Source: BS750m-G69 sp964441235 (GTDB lineage Bacteria; Fidelibacterota; UBA2242). From it: 64,000 bases of DNA. Both the position numbers and the translations under genes were made by a program. Below, piece by piece: positions 26,014 through 34,442 of this stretch. The stretch is taken from contig CAYTUQ010000012.1 of assembly GCA_964441235.1 (NCBI GenBank), forward strand, positions 6,589-70,588, read 5' to 3'. The first letter of the stretch is position 1. Each line of letters starts with the position of its first letter. The notes beneath the pieces are model-generated. The model was not told where the DNA came from and searched no databases. It worked only from the letters and a program-made list of their open reading frames with translations.

Positions 26014-26238
26014 AGAACCTTGAAATCGGGCAATTTTATTCTGTTTTAATCAGCGATATTGATGACATTGATTTGATTGGAACGGTGGATGATTGATAAT
26101 TTAAACTTGAAAATCGCATAATAAATGATTATACTTTAGAGAAATGATTAAAGATCTGGAAAATGAGTTCGTAATTTTGTCTATTGATAAAATTAAAAAT
26201 AGGTGAAACGTGTAGGTTAACAAAAAAGGAGAAAGAAA

Positions 26239-26946
26239 ATGAAAAGAAAAGTCATTTTTGCTGTGCTAATTTTATCCATTTTTCCTGTACTATTATGTGC
26301 CAAAAGTGGAATAACAGCTTCTTTTAAAACCGGGTTTCCAATATCTGGGACAAGTTTTGGTATTAAACTTGGTCCATTAAATCCTTATGTAGGATTGGAT
26401 ATTGCAAGAATTTCCGGGAGTTTTGAATCAAGCCGAACTTATTGGTATACTGACTGGCAGACAGATGAATTATATAAGGAATCTCAATATAGTTCGTCAT
26501 TTGAAGGTTCTGCAATGCTGTTTATCCCTCACGTAGGTTTAAAAATGAATTTTTGGAAAGCCTATATGTTAGGTGAATTAATGCTATGTTTTCCATCAGT
26601 AGACGGGAGGTCTGAAGGTAAAGATGTTGAATATGATCCCGACGGAAGCATTAATTGGATTGATGAATGGGATGAAGAGTTGTCTAAGGATGGTAAGAAA
26701 ATGATCAAAGATGCTCTTGATTTTGTGGGATTGAAAGCAGGCTTTGGTGCTGAGTATTTTTTTAATGAGCATGTATCTATCGGCGGTGAGTTCGGATTGA
26801 GGCTTTTATTTAACAGCTATAAGGATGAAGGCACTGATGAAGATATATATGATGGTGTTGTTGAATACAGAAGAAAGTGGAAAGACAAGTTATCTACAAC
26901 ACTTGGAGTAACTTATACATCATTTTCTTTAAATTTCATTCTGTGA
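26239..26946 (+). CDS. Small outer-membrane barrel-like protein
   Basis: A 235-residue protein with a signal peptide (MKRKVIFAVLILSIFPVLLCA) and alternating hydrophobic strands rich in Gly and aromatic residues (TASFKTGFPISGTSFGIKLG, VGLKAGFGAEYFF). It ends in a hydrophobic strand, TSFSLNFIL, as outer-membrane barrels do. It probably has about eight strands. A good AGGAGA ribosome site precedes the ATG. It stands alone, flanked by repeats on both sides. Function unknown. Confidence 0.6.
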   Translation: MKRKVIFAVLILSIFPVLLCAKSGITASFKTGFPISGTSFGIKLGPLNPYVGLDIARISGSFESSRTYWYTDWQTDELYKESQYSSSFEGSAMLFIPHVGLKMNFWKAYMLGELMLCFPSVDGRSEGKDVEYDPDGSINWIDEWDEELSKDGKKMIKDALDFVGLKAGFGAEYFFNEHVSIGGEFGLRLLFNSYKDEGTDEDIYDGVVEYRRKWKDKLSTTLGVTYTSFSLNFIL

Positions 26947-27777
26947 TATAGAATATCTTTTAACGAATCAACTTAGCACCTGATCACTTGGCGTCGGAGT
27001 GCGCCAAAGGCGTCTCAATGTTTCTTGCTACGGGGTTGCGCTCCGTAGCAAATTGTTCCAGAGCACCTGCCCGTCGATCGGACGGGCAGCCCCGGAATTA
27101 GTGGATGAGTTTGAGAAATCCTGGTGTCTTACATAAAAATATCACCGCTAAGATATCCCGATGCTTGCATCGGAGAGGTTCATTAATTGTTACTACTCAG
27201 CCGCAAACATGTCATATTTTAAATTTCCTTTTGGCAGCAGGGCTTTACTCTGTAGCCCTTCCACATCACAACCCCGAAGCGGAATTATGACATAGGCATG
27301 CCTTTCCAAAGGTCACGTAGGACTCCCTTAGAGAATCTTCGATCGGCATAAACATTAACCACTCAATTTATTGAGTGGATTTGATGCTCCTGGCAACACA
27401 AACCGCCTGTCCCTATGGGGAATTTATTCGGTGAGTTCCCCGACTAAAGTCGGGGCGGCAGGTAGAAGCCATCCTGTCCCATCGAATAAATTCGATGGTT
27501 AATGTTTTTCTGCAGCCGAGCTAAGTGCCGTTCCGCAGCACCTGCCTGACCTGACTGCCGACAAGCAGACTGTTCCAGAACTTGAATAAACCTTACTCAT
27601 TTTATATGGCTGAGTAGTTACATAAAATGTTTTCAAGAGGTTATACATAATCATTGTATTTTATTGAAAATAACTTTGCTCCCTTTGCGTCTTTGTGTTA
27701 GATTTTTACGATTCCATCAATATTGTTTTATAGTCACATTCGAAGTCATCTATCTTTTTTATTATTAGTGAAATGTA
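26947..27777. other. Non-coding palindrome island upstream of toxin-antitoxin genes
   Basis: Over 800 bases with no supported gene but many hairpins. These include a GCTACGG/CCGTAGC stem at 27027-27049, a perfect 9-base stem CTGCCCGTC/GACGGGCAG at 27067-27089, CCGATGC/GCATCGG at 27158-27173 and CCCCGAC/GTCGGGG at 27438-27455. An outer inverted pair GTTACTACTCAGCC (about 27188) and GGCTGAGTAGTTAC (about 27608) encloses much of it. It looks like nested insertions of repeats. Confidence 0.6.
27350..27507. repeat. Element with AAACATTAACC ends and variable palindromes
   Basis: AAACATTAACC at 27350 leads into the palindrome CCACTCAATTTATTGAGTGG (27359-27378). At the other end the palindrome CCATCGAATAAATTCGATGG (27479-27498) leads into GGTTAATGTTT. 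The outer arms are inverted copies of each other, while the palindromes differ in sequence but not in shape. The hairpin CCCCGAC/GTCGGGG lies in the centre. Confidence 0.55.
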
Positions 27778-27806
27778 TTGACATAAGGCACACGTTATTT
27801 TAAATT
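27778..27806 (+). promoter_or_regulatory. Likely sigma-70 promoter of the first toxin-antitoxin pair
   Basis: TTGACA at 27778-27783 and TAAATT at 27801-27806 are separated by 17 bases. The expected transcription start would fall at about 27813, immediately before the GTG start codon at 27814. No ribosome site precedes that GTG, so a leaderless message is possible. Confidence 0.45.
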
Positions 27807-27813
27807 TTACACT

Positions 27814-28068
27814 GTGAAAATATTTAATTGGGATGATGACAAAAATGAAAAATTGAAGTTGGAGAGAGGTGTATCTTTCGAACAGGTTGTATTTTGTATT
27901 GAAAATGAACAGCTATTGGATATCATTGAGCATCCAGACAAAGAAAAATACAAGGGACAAAAAATGTATGTTGTTAAGATAGATGACTATGTATACATAG
28001 TTCCTTTTGTTGATAAAAATAATGAGAGGTTTTTAAAAACCGTATTTCCCAGCCGGAAGTACATATAA
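27814..28068 (+). CDS. brnT: BrnT-family toxin
   Basis: An 84-residue protein with the BrnT/DUF497 layout: KIFNWDDDKNEKLKLERGVSFEQV at the N-terminus (normally F-x-W-D-x-x-K-x-x-x-N-x-x-K-H-G-V-x-F) and later KFLKTVFPSRKYI-like end residues. BrnT toxins are RelE-like ribonucleases. The usual HGV is RGV here. A CopG-like antitoxin gene follows after 25 bases, the normal order for BrnTA. GTG start with no evident ribosome site. Confidence 0.72.
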   Translation: MKIFNWDDDKNEKLKLERGVSFEQVVFCIENEQLLDIIEHPDKEKYKGQKMYVVKIDDYVYIVPFVDKNNERFLKTVFPSRKYI

Positions 28069-28093
28069 CTTTACATTGAACAGGAGAAGCAGG

Positions 28094-28411
28094 GTGATAA
28101 AGCTTGATAAAGAAGAGCGAGAACTGTCTGAGTCGGTTGAAAGAGGAGAATGGCAGTTCGTTGAAAATCTTGATGAAGAAATAACAAAGTCAAAAGAATA
28201 CGCTAAAAATACCTTTATAAAAAATCAGAGGATGAATATTAGAATTTCACAGAAAGACCTGAATGCCCTTAAGATCCGAGCCGCCGAAGAAGGTTTACCA
28301 TATCAAACATTGGTTTCCAGCATCATTCATAAATATCTTTCCAATAATTTAGTTGAAAGGAAACCTGCATATGAGATTCATGAAGCAAAACCAAAGTTGA
28401 GAAAATCATAA
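28094..28411 (+). CDS. CopG/BrnA-like antitoxin
   Basis: A protein of about 105 residues. The C-terminal half, MNIRISQKDLNALKIRAAEEGLPYQTLVSSIIHKYL, is a ribbon-helix-helix DNA-binding domain typical of BrnA/CopG antitoxins. The N-terminal half, rich in Glu and Asp, would bind the toxin. The GTG at 28094 follows AGGAG at 28082-28086 with good spacing; a TTG at 28076 lies before that site. Such antitoxins usually repress their own promoter, here the one at 27778. Confidence 0.75.
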   Translation: MIKLDKEERELSESVERGEWQFVENLDEEITKSKEYAKNTFIKNQRMNIRISQKDLNALKIRAAEEGLPYQTLVSSIIHKYLSNNLVERKPAYEIHEAKPKLRKS

Positions 28412-28467
28412 AAAGATATAGAACTCAAAATCTCTAAAAAATTTAATAGTAATAAGGAGAATTTATA

Positions 28468-28677
28468 ATGAAGACATTAATACTAAAAGTTGAAGATACT
28501 ATTTACGATAAAGTTTTATCATTTTTAAAACTATTTCCTGGTGATAGATTAAATGTGATAACTGATATTCGAGAAGCTATTCCTTTTGTGGATGAACAGG
28601 AGCAAAAGGAAATTGAAAAGATTTTGAAAAATAACGACTGCTTTGTTATGGAAGAAACAGAAACAACTGAATTATGA
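28468..28677 (+). CDS. Small antitoxin-like protein
   Basis: A 69-residue acidic protein (MKTLILKVEDTIYDKVLSFL at the start, EEQ-rich middle, METETTEL-like end). It starts with ATG after a strong AAGGAG site. It overlaps the next gene by ATGA. The next gene is toxin-like, so this is most likely its antitoxin, of the kind with a short N-terminal beta-strand and helix. I do not recognise a named family. Confidence 0.6.
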   Translation: MKTLILKVEDTIYDKVLSFLKLFPGDRLNVITDIREAIPFVDEQEQKEIEKILKNNDCFVMEETETTEL

Positions 28678-28961
28678 ATATAGAGATAAAATATTCCAGG
28701 CAATCTATAAAATTCCTTAATATACAATCAGAGATTATCACTAAGGAGAAAACAAAAGAGCTAATCCTTCTGTCATTAAGGAAATTTTTCCTTAAGAATA
28801 ATATGAATATAGATTTAAAGAAACTGAGAGGTAAATGGAAAAATTACTACAGAGTCAGGGAAGGTAAAGTGAGAATTGTCTTTTCTATAAAAAAGAATAA
28901 AATTGTATCTGTTTTGGTTCATTGTATTGACTTTAGAGGTAAGGTATATAAATCAGTTTAA
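28674..28961 (+). CDS. RelE/ParE-type toxin-like protein
   Basis: A basic 95-residue protein ending with the RelE/ParE-like pattern LKKLRGKWKNYYRVREGKVRIVFSI, followed by VLVHCIDFRGKVY. RelE toxins cleave ribosome-bound mRNA and ParE toxins poison gyrase; the sequence does not decide which. Overlap with the upstream antitoxin-like gene and the same size class support a toxin-antitoxin module. This is the second module within 1.2 kb. Confidence 0.7.
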   Translation: MNIEIKYSRQSIKFLNIQSEIITKEKTKELILLSLRKFFLKNNMNIDLKKLRGKWKNYYRVREGKVRIVFSIKKNKIVSVLVHCIDFRGKVYKSV

Positions 28962-29031
28962 AGAATTTTCAGTTTTCTACAATTTCTATCTTAATGGCAG
29001 TTAGTAATAAAAATAGAAAAGGAAGATTAAA

Positions 29032-30096
29032 ATGAAAGCGTTAATAACAGCAGGCGGACATGGAACACGATTACGTCCGATAACTCATACTCAAAATAAA
29101 CATCTAATTCCAATTGCAAACAAACCGATTTTAAACTATGCGCTGGAATATGTCAGAGATGCCGGTATTAAGGATGTTGGTATTATAACAAATCGGGAAG
29201 GGTCTGAGGTAAAAGATGTCTATGGAGATGGTAATGATCTGGGTTTGAATATTATTTATATACCACAGGAAAAACCATCGGGACTTGCAGACTGTGTAAA
29301 AATTGCACAACCCTATATTGGGGATGAACCATTTGTATTCTATCTTGGTGATAATATTATTGTTGGTGGAATCGGGAGATTTATTGAGGAATTTGAAAAA
29401 GGCAACGCTAATTGTCATCTTGTATTAGCTAAGGTGAATGATCCGGAGCGATTTGGTGTCCCGGAGATAAAAGACGGGCGGGTCGTTCGGGTTGAAGAGA
29501 AACCCAGGCATCCTAAAAGTGATTTTGCTGTTACCGGTATTTATATTTACGACAAGCATATTTTTGAAGCTGTAAACAGTATATCGCCCAGTGCAAGAGG
29601 TGAACTAGAGATTTCGGATGCTCATCAATATTTAATCAATAAAGGATATAAGGTTACATTTTCAGAAATCACCGGTTGGTGGAAAGATACCGGGAAACCT
29701 GCTGATTTACTCGAAGCTAACCGATTAGTTCTGGATAATATTAATACCGATATTAAAGGAAAAGTTGACAAGAACAGTAATATTTCCGGAAGAGTAATTA
29801 TTGAAAAAGGTGCTGAAATTATCAACAGCAACGTTCGAGGACCGGTAATAATAGGTGCAGGTACGAAAGTTGTTAACTCGTATATAGGTCCATATACTTC
29901 TATTAGTAAAAATTGCGAGATTGTTAATTCCGAACTGGAGTATAGTATCGTCTTGGATAATTGCCTAATCCAGAATCAAAACATTAGAATCGAGGCGAGT
30001 TTGTTCGGTAAAGATGTCCGGATAATAAAGGCTAATTCAAAACCATTTACAAACCGCTTTATCATAGGTGATCAAAGTCTAATAGAAGTCAGGTGA
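29032..30096 (+). CDS. rfbA: Sugar-1-phosphate thymidylyltransferase, long RmlA form
   Basis: Nucleotidyltransferase of 354 residues. ITAGGHGTRLRPITHTQNKHLIPIANKPI is the GxGTRLxP NTP-binding start. YLGDNI supplies the metal-binding Asp, and EEKPRHPKSDFAVTGIYIYD the sugar-binding part. Residues after about 245 form left-handed beta-helix repeats (VIIEKGAEI, PVIIGAGTKV). This is the long-form glucose-1-phosphate thymidylyltransferase. No other dTDP-sugar gene is adjacent. A different NTP or sugar specificity is possible. It overlaps mtaB by four bases. Confidence 0.85.
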   Translation: MKALITAGGHGTRLRPITHTQNKHLIPIANKPILNYALEYVRDAGIKDVGIITNREGSEVKDVYGDGNDLGLNIIYIPQEKPSGLADCVKIAQPYIGDEPFVFYLGDNIIVGGIGRFIEEFEKGNANCHLVLAKVNDPERFGVPEIKDGRVVRVEEKPRHPKSDFAVTGIYIYDKHIFEAVNSISPSARGELEISDAHQYLINKGYKVTFSEITGWWKDTGKPADLLEANRLVLDNINTDIKGKVDKNSNISGRVIIEKGAEIINSNVRGPVIIGAGTKVVNSYIGPYTSISKNCEIVNSELEYSIVLDNCLIQNQNIRIEASLFGKDVRIIKANSKPFTNRFIIGDQSLIEVR

Positions 30097-31397
30097 AATT
30101 GATAAAAACGGTTTCCTTCAGAACACTTGGGTGCAGACTGAACCATTCGGAATCGGATTCAATTCAATATGATTTAACTCAGAAAGGTTTAAAGACCGTT
30201 TCCTGTTTGGAACCGGCTGATCTTACAGTAATAAATTCATGTGCCGTTACTCGTCAGGCAGAGGCAAAAACCAGAGGTGCTATTGCAGCGTCAAGACGGA
30301 TTTCACCTGAAGGGAAAATTGCAGTAATGGGCTGTGGTTCTCACTTTTCTCCTGATAAATTGATGTCTTTATCTGGTGTTGATCTGGTTTTGGGAAATTG
30401 TGAGAAATATAATCTGTATAAATATTTACCTGTTTTAGAAAATGATAAAAAGAGGATTTTCGTTTCTTCTGTCAATGAATGTGATACTTTCTCTCCAATT
30501 GGAGTGGTTTCGTCGGGATCACGAACCCGCGCTTTCATGAAAATACAGGATGGTTGTGATTATTGGTGTTCCTATTGTATTATACCATCTCTTAGAGGTA
30601 AATCCCGAAGTAGAAAAATGGAAGCATGTATCGAAGAGACAAAACTGCTGTCAGATAAAGGGTTTAGAGAAATTGTTTTAACTGGAGTTAATATTGGAAA
30701 TTACAAATCAGCAAATGGCGAAGATATATGTGATCTTATTGAGAAGTTATTAGAGCTCACTGAAATTGAAAGAATAAGGATTAGTTCAATTGAGCCTAAT
30801 TTGGTTTCTGATAGGCTTATTGATTTGGCTAAAAATGAAAAACGATTATGTCGTCATTTTCACATTCCACTTCAGCACGGCTCTGATGAAATTTTAAAAT
30901 CCATGCATAGGAAATATTGTACAAAAGATTTTGAAGAATTGATAGATAAAGTTTCGAGAGAAATTCCTGAGGTTTGTATCGGAACGGATGTGTTGGTGGG
31001 TTTTCCGGGTGAAAGCGAGGATAATTTTGTTGAAATGTACAGGTTTTTAGAAAAACTACCATTTTCATATCTTCACGTTTTTCGATTTTCGCCCCGAATA
31101 GGAACGGTAGCATCCGGGTTAAAAGACGATGTTACTCCTAATGAAAAAAAACGCTGTTCTTCAATTCTTCGTCAATTGAGTTTTTCAAAAAAGCAGATTT
31201 TTTTAAATCGTTTTCTGGACAAAACAGTTACTGTTTTATTTGGAAAAAAAATTAAAGATAAATGTTTTGTTGGACTTACAGATAATTATATTAGAGTTAA
31301 GGCGAAAGCAAATAGGGATTTTATAAATAAGTTGGTGAGAGTGAAACTAAAAAGAGTTAATAGCGATAGTATAGAAGGAGATATCGTAAGTGAGTAA
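30093..31397 (+). CDS. mtaB: tRNA t6A methylthiotransferase MtaB
   Basis: Methylthiolates t6A37 of tRNA to ms2t6A. It shares the RimO/MiaB three-part layout, with FRTLGCRLNHSESD at the N-terminus (the MtaB form), cysteines in NSCAV and GCGS, and radical-SAM cysteines Cys155, Cys159 and Cys162 in CDYWCSYC. A C-terminal TRAM domain follows. The 434-residue length is normal. GTG start overlapping the stop of rfbA. This window thus holds two paralogous methylthiotransferases, rimO and mtaB. Confidence 0.92.
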   Translation: MKLIKTVSFRTLGCRLNHSESDSIQYDLTQKGLKTVSCLEPADLTVINSCAVTRQAEAKTRGAIAASRRISPEGKIAVMGCGSHFSPDKLMSLSGVDLVLGNCEKYNLYKYLPVLENDKKRIFVSSVNECDTFSPIGVVSSGSRTRAFMKIQDGCDYWCSYCIIPSLRGKSRSRKMEACIEETKLLSDKGFREIVLTGVNIGNYKSANGEDICDLIEKLLELTEIERIRISSIEPNLVSDRLIDLAKNEKRLCRHFHIPLQHGSDEILKSMHRKYCTKDFEELIDKVSREIPEVCIGTDVLVGFPGESEDNFVEMYRFLEKLPFSYLHVFRFSPRIGTVASGLKDDVTPNEKKRCSSILRQLSFSKKQIFLNRFLDKTVTVLFGKKIKDKCFVGLTDNYIRVKAKANRDFINKLVRVKLKRVNSDSIEGDIVSE

Positions 31398-32034
31398 ACG
31401 AACATACTTCATCGGCATTGCCGGTAATATTGGTGTTGGGAAAACAACAATGACAGATATTATTGCAAAAAGTTTTGGTTGGAAGCCCTATTATGAATCC
31501 GTGATAGATAATCCCTATCTTGAAGATTTCTACGAAGATATGAAGAGGTGGAGTTTTAATCTGCAGATTTATTTTTTATCACATCGTTTCAAAACCCACA
31601 AAAAAATGACGGATAATGGATATTCAACAGTCCAGGATAGAACTATTTATGAAGATGTTGAAATTTTTGCCCGAAATTTGTACGAGATGGGCAATATGAG
31701 CAAGCGTGATTGGGATAACTATAAGGCGTTATTTGAGATAATGACCTCCTATTTAAAAAGGCCCGATTTAATTATATATTTACGTGCCAGTATAGATACT
31801 CTCCTTACTCGAATAAAGAAACGTTCTCGCGGTTTTGAACGTGAAATATCTCCCGAATATATTTATATGCTTAATCTGGCTTATGAAAGATGGATAAAGG
31901 AAGAAAAGCAAAAAAATCCCGTTTTGATTGTAGAAACAGACGATTTTAATGTTTTTGAAGATTCCGACAAACTTAAAGAGCTATTAAGCGATATCAGAAA
32001 GTATTGTCCGGAAAATCATAATTCAAAAATTTGA
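31390..32034 (+). CDS. Deoxynucleoside kinase
   Basis: Salvage kinase of 214 residues. The P-loop GNIGVGKTTM lies near the start. QDRTIYEDVEIFA is the catalytic and substrate segment of the deoxyadenosine/deoxyguanosine kinase family. KKRSRGFEREIS forms the lid, with arginines that bind ATP phosphates. The exact base specificity cannot be read from the sequence. GTG start, overlapping mtaB by eight bases. It may share physiology with nrdR at 47.7 kb, since both act on deoxynucleotide supply. Confidence 0.88.
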   Translation: MSKRTYFIGIAGNIGVGKTTMTDIIAKSFGWKPYYESVIDNPYLEDFYEDMKRWSFNLQIYFLSHRFKTHKKMTDNGYSTVQDRTIYEDVEIFARNLYEMGNMSKRDWDNYKALFEIMTSYLKRPDLIIYLRASIDTLLTRIKKRSRGFEREISPEYIYMLNLAYERWIKEEKQKNPVLIVETDDFNVFEDSDKLKELLSDIRKYCPENHNSKI

Positions 32035-32114
32035 AGTTTTTTAATCTATTAAAAATACGTAATTGCTTATGCACTATTAAATGGGTAAATTCCAAAGTTA
32101 TTTTAATTGATATT

Positions 32115-32135
32115 GTCCGAAAGGACCCCTTTGGG
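32115..32135. repeat. Small hairpins upstream of purN
   Basis: GTCC-GAAA-GGAC followed directly by CCC-TTT-GGG. They lie just before the probable purN start and look like the core of a repeat of the kind found elsewhere in the window. Confidence 0.45.
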
Positions 32136-32148
32136 AAAAGCCATAAAA

Positions 32149-32769
32149 TTGAAAAATATAGCAGTTTTTGCTTCGGGGCGAGGTTCTAATTTTGCAGCAA
32201 TTTTAGAGAAAATTCAGTGGGGAGATATCCCGGCTCAAGTTCGTTGTGTTATAAGCGACCATACACAACCACCTGTATTTGACATTGCCAGTAAGGCAGG
32301 AATTCCCACACATTGTGTTAGTAGAAAGCAGTTTAAGAGTGGTGGTGATTATACAAATTTTTTATTGTCAATTCTTGAGAAATACAAGGTTGATTTAGTT
32401 ATACTTGCCGGATATTTAAAACTTATACCAGCACCTATTGTTAAAAGATACAGAAATTCGATGATTAATATTCATCCTGCGCTGTTACCAAATTTCTGTG
32501 GGAAAGGGCTTTATGGAATGAAAGTACATCAAGCAGTTATCGAATCAGGAGTAAAAATAACCGGAGTTACTGTCCATTTTGTTGATGAGCATTATGACAC
32601 AGGTTCAGTAATTTTACAGGAGAAGGTTGAAGTTTTACCTGATGATACCCCTGAAAGATTAGCAGAAAGGGTTCTTAAAGTTGAACATAGAGTTTATCCT
32701 GAGGTAGTTAAAGCTTTATGTAACGGAAAGTTAAAAGTTAAAGATAGGGAAATTGTTTGGAAAAAATAA
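32149..32769 (+). CDS. purN: Phosphoribosylglycinamide formyltransferase
   Basis: GAR transformylase of purine synthesis, using 10-formyltetrahydrofolate. KNIAVFASGRGSNFAAIL is the conserved start, INIHPALLPNF carries the catalytic Asn and His, and GVTVHFVDEHYDTG carries the catalytic Asp. Upstream codons from TTG 32107 encode a hairpin and do not match the family, so I place the start at TTG 32149. Its end overlaps purH by 13 bases, so the two purine genes are coupled. Confidence 0.92.
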   Translation: MKNIAVFASGRGSNFAAILEKIQWGDIPAQVRCVISDHTQPPVFDIASKAGIPTHCVSRKQFKSGGDYTNFLLSILEKYKVDLVILAGYLKLIPAPIVKRYRNSMINIHPALLPNFCGKGLYGMKVHQAVIESGVKITGVTVHFVDEHYDTGSVILQEKVEVLPDDTPERLAERVLKVEHRVYPEVVKALCNGKLKVKDREIVWKK

Positions 32770-34310
32770 GTTCGTTGAATATAAGAAGAGCCATTATAAG
32801 CGTTTGGAATAAAGAAGGAATTATCCCTTTGGCGCAGTCACTTTTAAAAAGAGGGGTAGAAATATTTTCAACAGGAGGAACTTATAAGAGATTAGCCGAA
32901 GCGGGGATAGAAGTCTCTAAGATCGAAGACTTAACACATTTCCCGGAAATTCTCGGTGGCAGAGTGAAAACTCTTCACCCTTCAGTATTTGCCGGAATCC
33001 TTGCTGATGGTAATAACCCTTCACATAAAAGAGACCTTGAATCTGTCTCTGTATCAGAGTTTCAACTTGTTGTCGTGAACCTATATCCTTTTGCAGAAAC
33101 ATATCGTTCAGGTGAACAGAGTCCTGAAAAGATTATCGAGATGATTGATATTGGTGGACCCAGTATGCTGCGTGCAGCTGCAAAAAATTATAAGAATGTT
33201 GCTGTTCTTTCAGATCCGGAGCAATATGAAAGATTTCAGGAGCGTTTAGAGAGCAATAAGATAGATGTTGAATATCGTCGGGAACTAGCAAGAGCAGTTT
33301 TTATGAAAAGCGCTTTATATGATTCAGATATTTTGAACTATTTCTCGGAATGTGGTGAAGAGGAAATGCCTCAATTATTATTTGGAGCGTATAAAAAATG
33401 CAACACACTTCGATATGGTGAGAATCCAGATCAGAGAGCCTCCCTATATGCTCCTGTTTATAATAAAAAATGGGGGCCTTTTAGAAAATTGCAGGGGAAA
33501 GAGATATCATATAACAATTATGTTGATTGTCTATCCGCTTATCGGATAGTTGCCGGCCTGGAGGGCGCAGCTTGTGTCAATATTAAACATAGAAATCCCT
33601 GCGGTTTTGGTGTTGGAGAAACGGCATTAGATGCATATAAAAGAGCAGTAAAGACCGATCCAGTTAGTTATTTTGGCGGTATTGTTGGTGTGAATTGCAT
33701 TGTTGGTGAAGAATTGGCTGAAGAATTCACTAAAAGTTTTCTCGAATGTATTGTAGCACCGGGGTTTACAGATGACGCTCTGAAAGTTTTAAGCAGGAAG
33801 AAAAGGTTAAGACTTCTAATACCAAACCCTTCTGATCTTGAAACAAGTTTTGATTTGAGAAGCTATGGCAAAGGAATATTAGTTCAGGAGATACAAAACT
33901 CTCTGGATAATGAAAGTTCATGGGATGTGGTTACTGAAAGGAAGCCTGAAGCTGAGCAGATGATTGCAGCTCGTTTGGGATGGCATTTAGTCAAGGCTGT
34001 TAAATCAAATGCTATTGTATTGAGCGATAGAGATGGAGCTGTTGGAATTGGGGCTGGACAGATGTCAAGGGTAGATTCTTTAAAAATTGCAATAAGGAAA
34101 GCGAAAGAAGCTGAGATATCTACACAGGATTCAGTTATGGCATCAGACGCATTCTTCCCTTTTAGAGATTCAATTGACCTTGCGGCTGAGTATGGCATTG
34201 CGGGGATAATTCAGCCTGGGGGAAGCATAAGGGACAAGAATGTAATTGCTGCCTGTAATGAGCATAAACTTTTTATGATATTCACTGGGAAAAGAGTTTT
34301 TAAACATTAA
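32757..34310 (+). CDS. purH: Bifunctional AICAR formyltransferase / IMP cyclohydrolase
   Basis: Last two steps of IMP synthesis. The N-terminal MGS-like cyclohydrolase domain contains STGGTYKRL and GGRVKTLHPSVFAGIL. The C-terminal transformylase contains LRYGENPDQRA, NIKHRNPCGFG and SDAFFPFRD. The length of 517 is standard. The TTG start at 32757 lies within the end of purN. IMP made here feeds guaB at 12.9 kb. Confidence 0.95.
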   Translation: MEKISSLNIRRAIISVWNKEGIIPLAQSLLKRGVEIFSTGGTYKRLAEAGIEVSKIEDLTHFPEILGGRVKTLHPSVFAGILADGNNPSHKRDLESVSVSEFQLVVVNLYPFAETYRSGEQSPEKIIEMIDIGGPSMLRAAAKNYKNVAVLSDPEQYERFQERLESNKIDVEYRRELARAVFMKSALYDSDILNYFSECGEEEMPQLLFGAYKKCNTLRYGENPDQRASLYAPVYNKKWGPFRKLQGKEISYNNYVDCLSAYRIVAGLEGAACVNIKHRNPCGFGVGETALDAYKRAVKTDPVSYFGGIVGVNCIVGEELAEEFTKSFLECIVAPGFTDDALKVLSRKKRLRLLIPNPSDLETSFDLRSYGKGILVQEIQNSLDNESSWDVVTERKPEAEQMIAARLGWHLVKAVKSNAIVLSDRDGAVGIGAGQMSRVDSLKIAIRKAKEAEISTQDSVMASDAFFPFRDSIDLAAEYGIAGIIQPGGSIRDKNVIAACNEHKLFMIFTGKRVFKH

Positions 34311-34377
34311 CACTACAACACAACTTGAGAAATTAAATACTATTGATGTTGAGTTATAATTAATGATAATTACACAA

Positions 34378-34393
34378 TCCCGACAAGTCGGGA
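34378..34393. repeat. TCCCGA-CAAG-TCGGGA palindrome
   Basis: This exact 16-base sequence recurs at 40725-40740, where it is inside a coding gene. Here it lies in the 132-base gap between purH and mreB. Confidence 0.7.
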
Positions 34394-34442
34394 CAAAAAA
34401 GATTAAGTGACGTGATAGAGTTAAAATATTTCTGGAGTAGTT

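Noticed and set aside
27105..27290. 61-residue open frame in the palindrome island
   Set aside because: It crosses a CCGATGC/GCATCGG hairpin and has no family resemblance or ribosome site.
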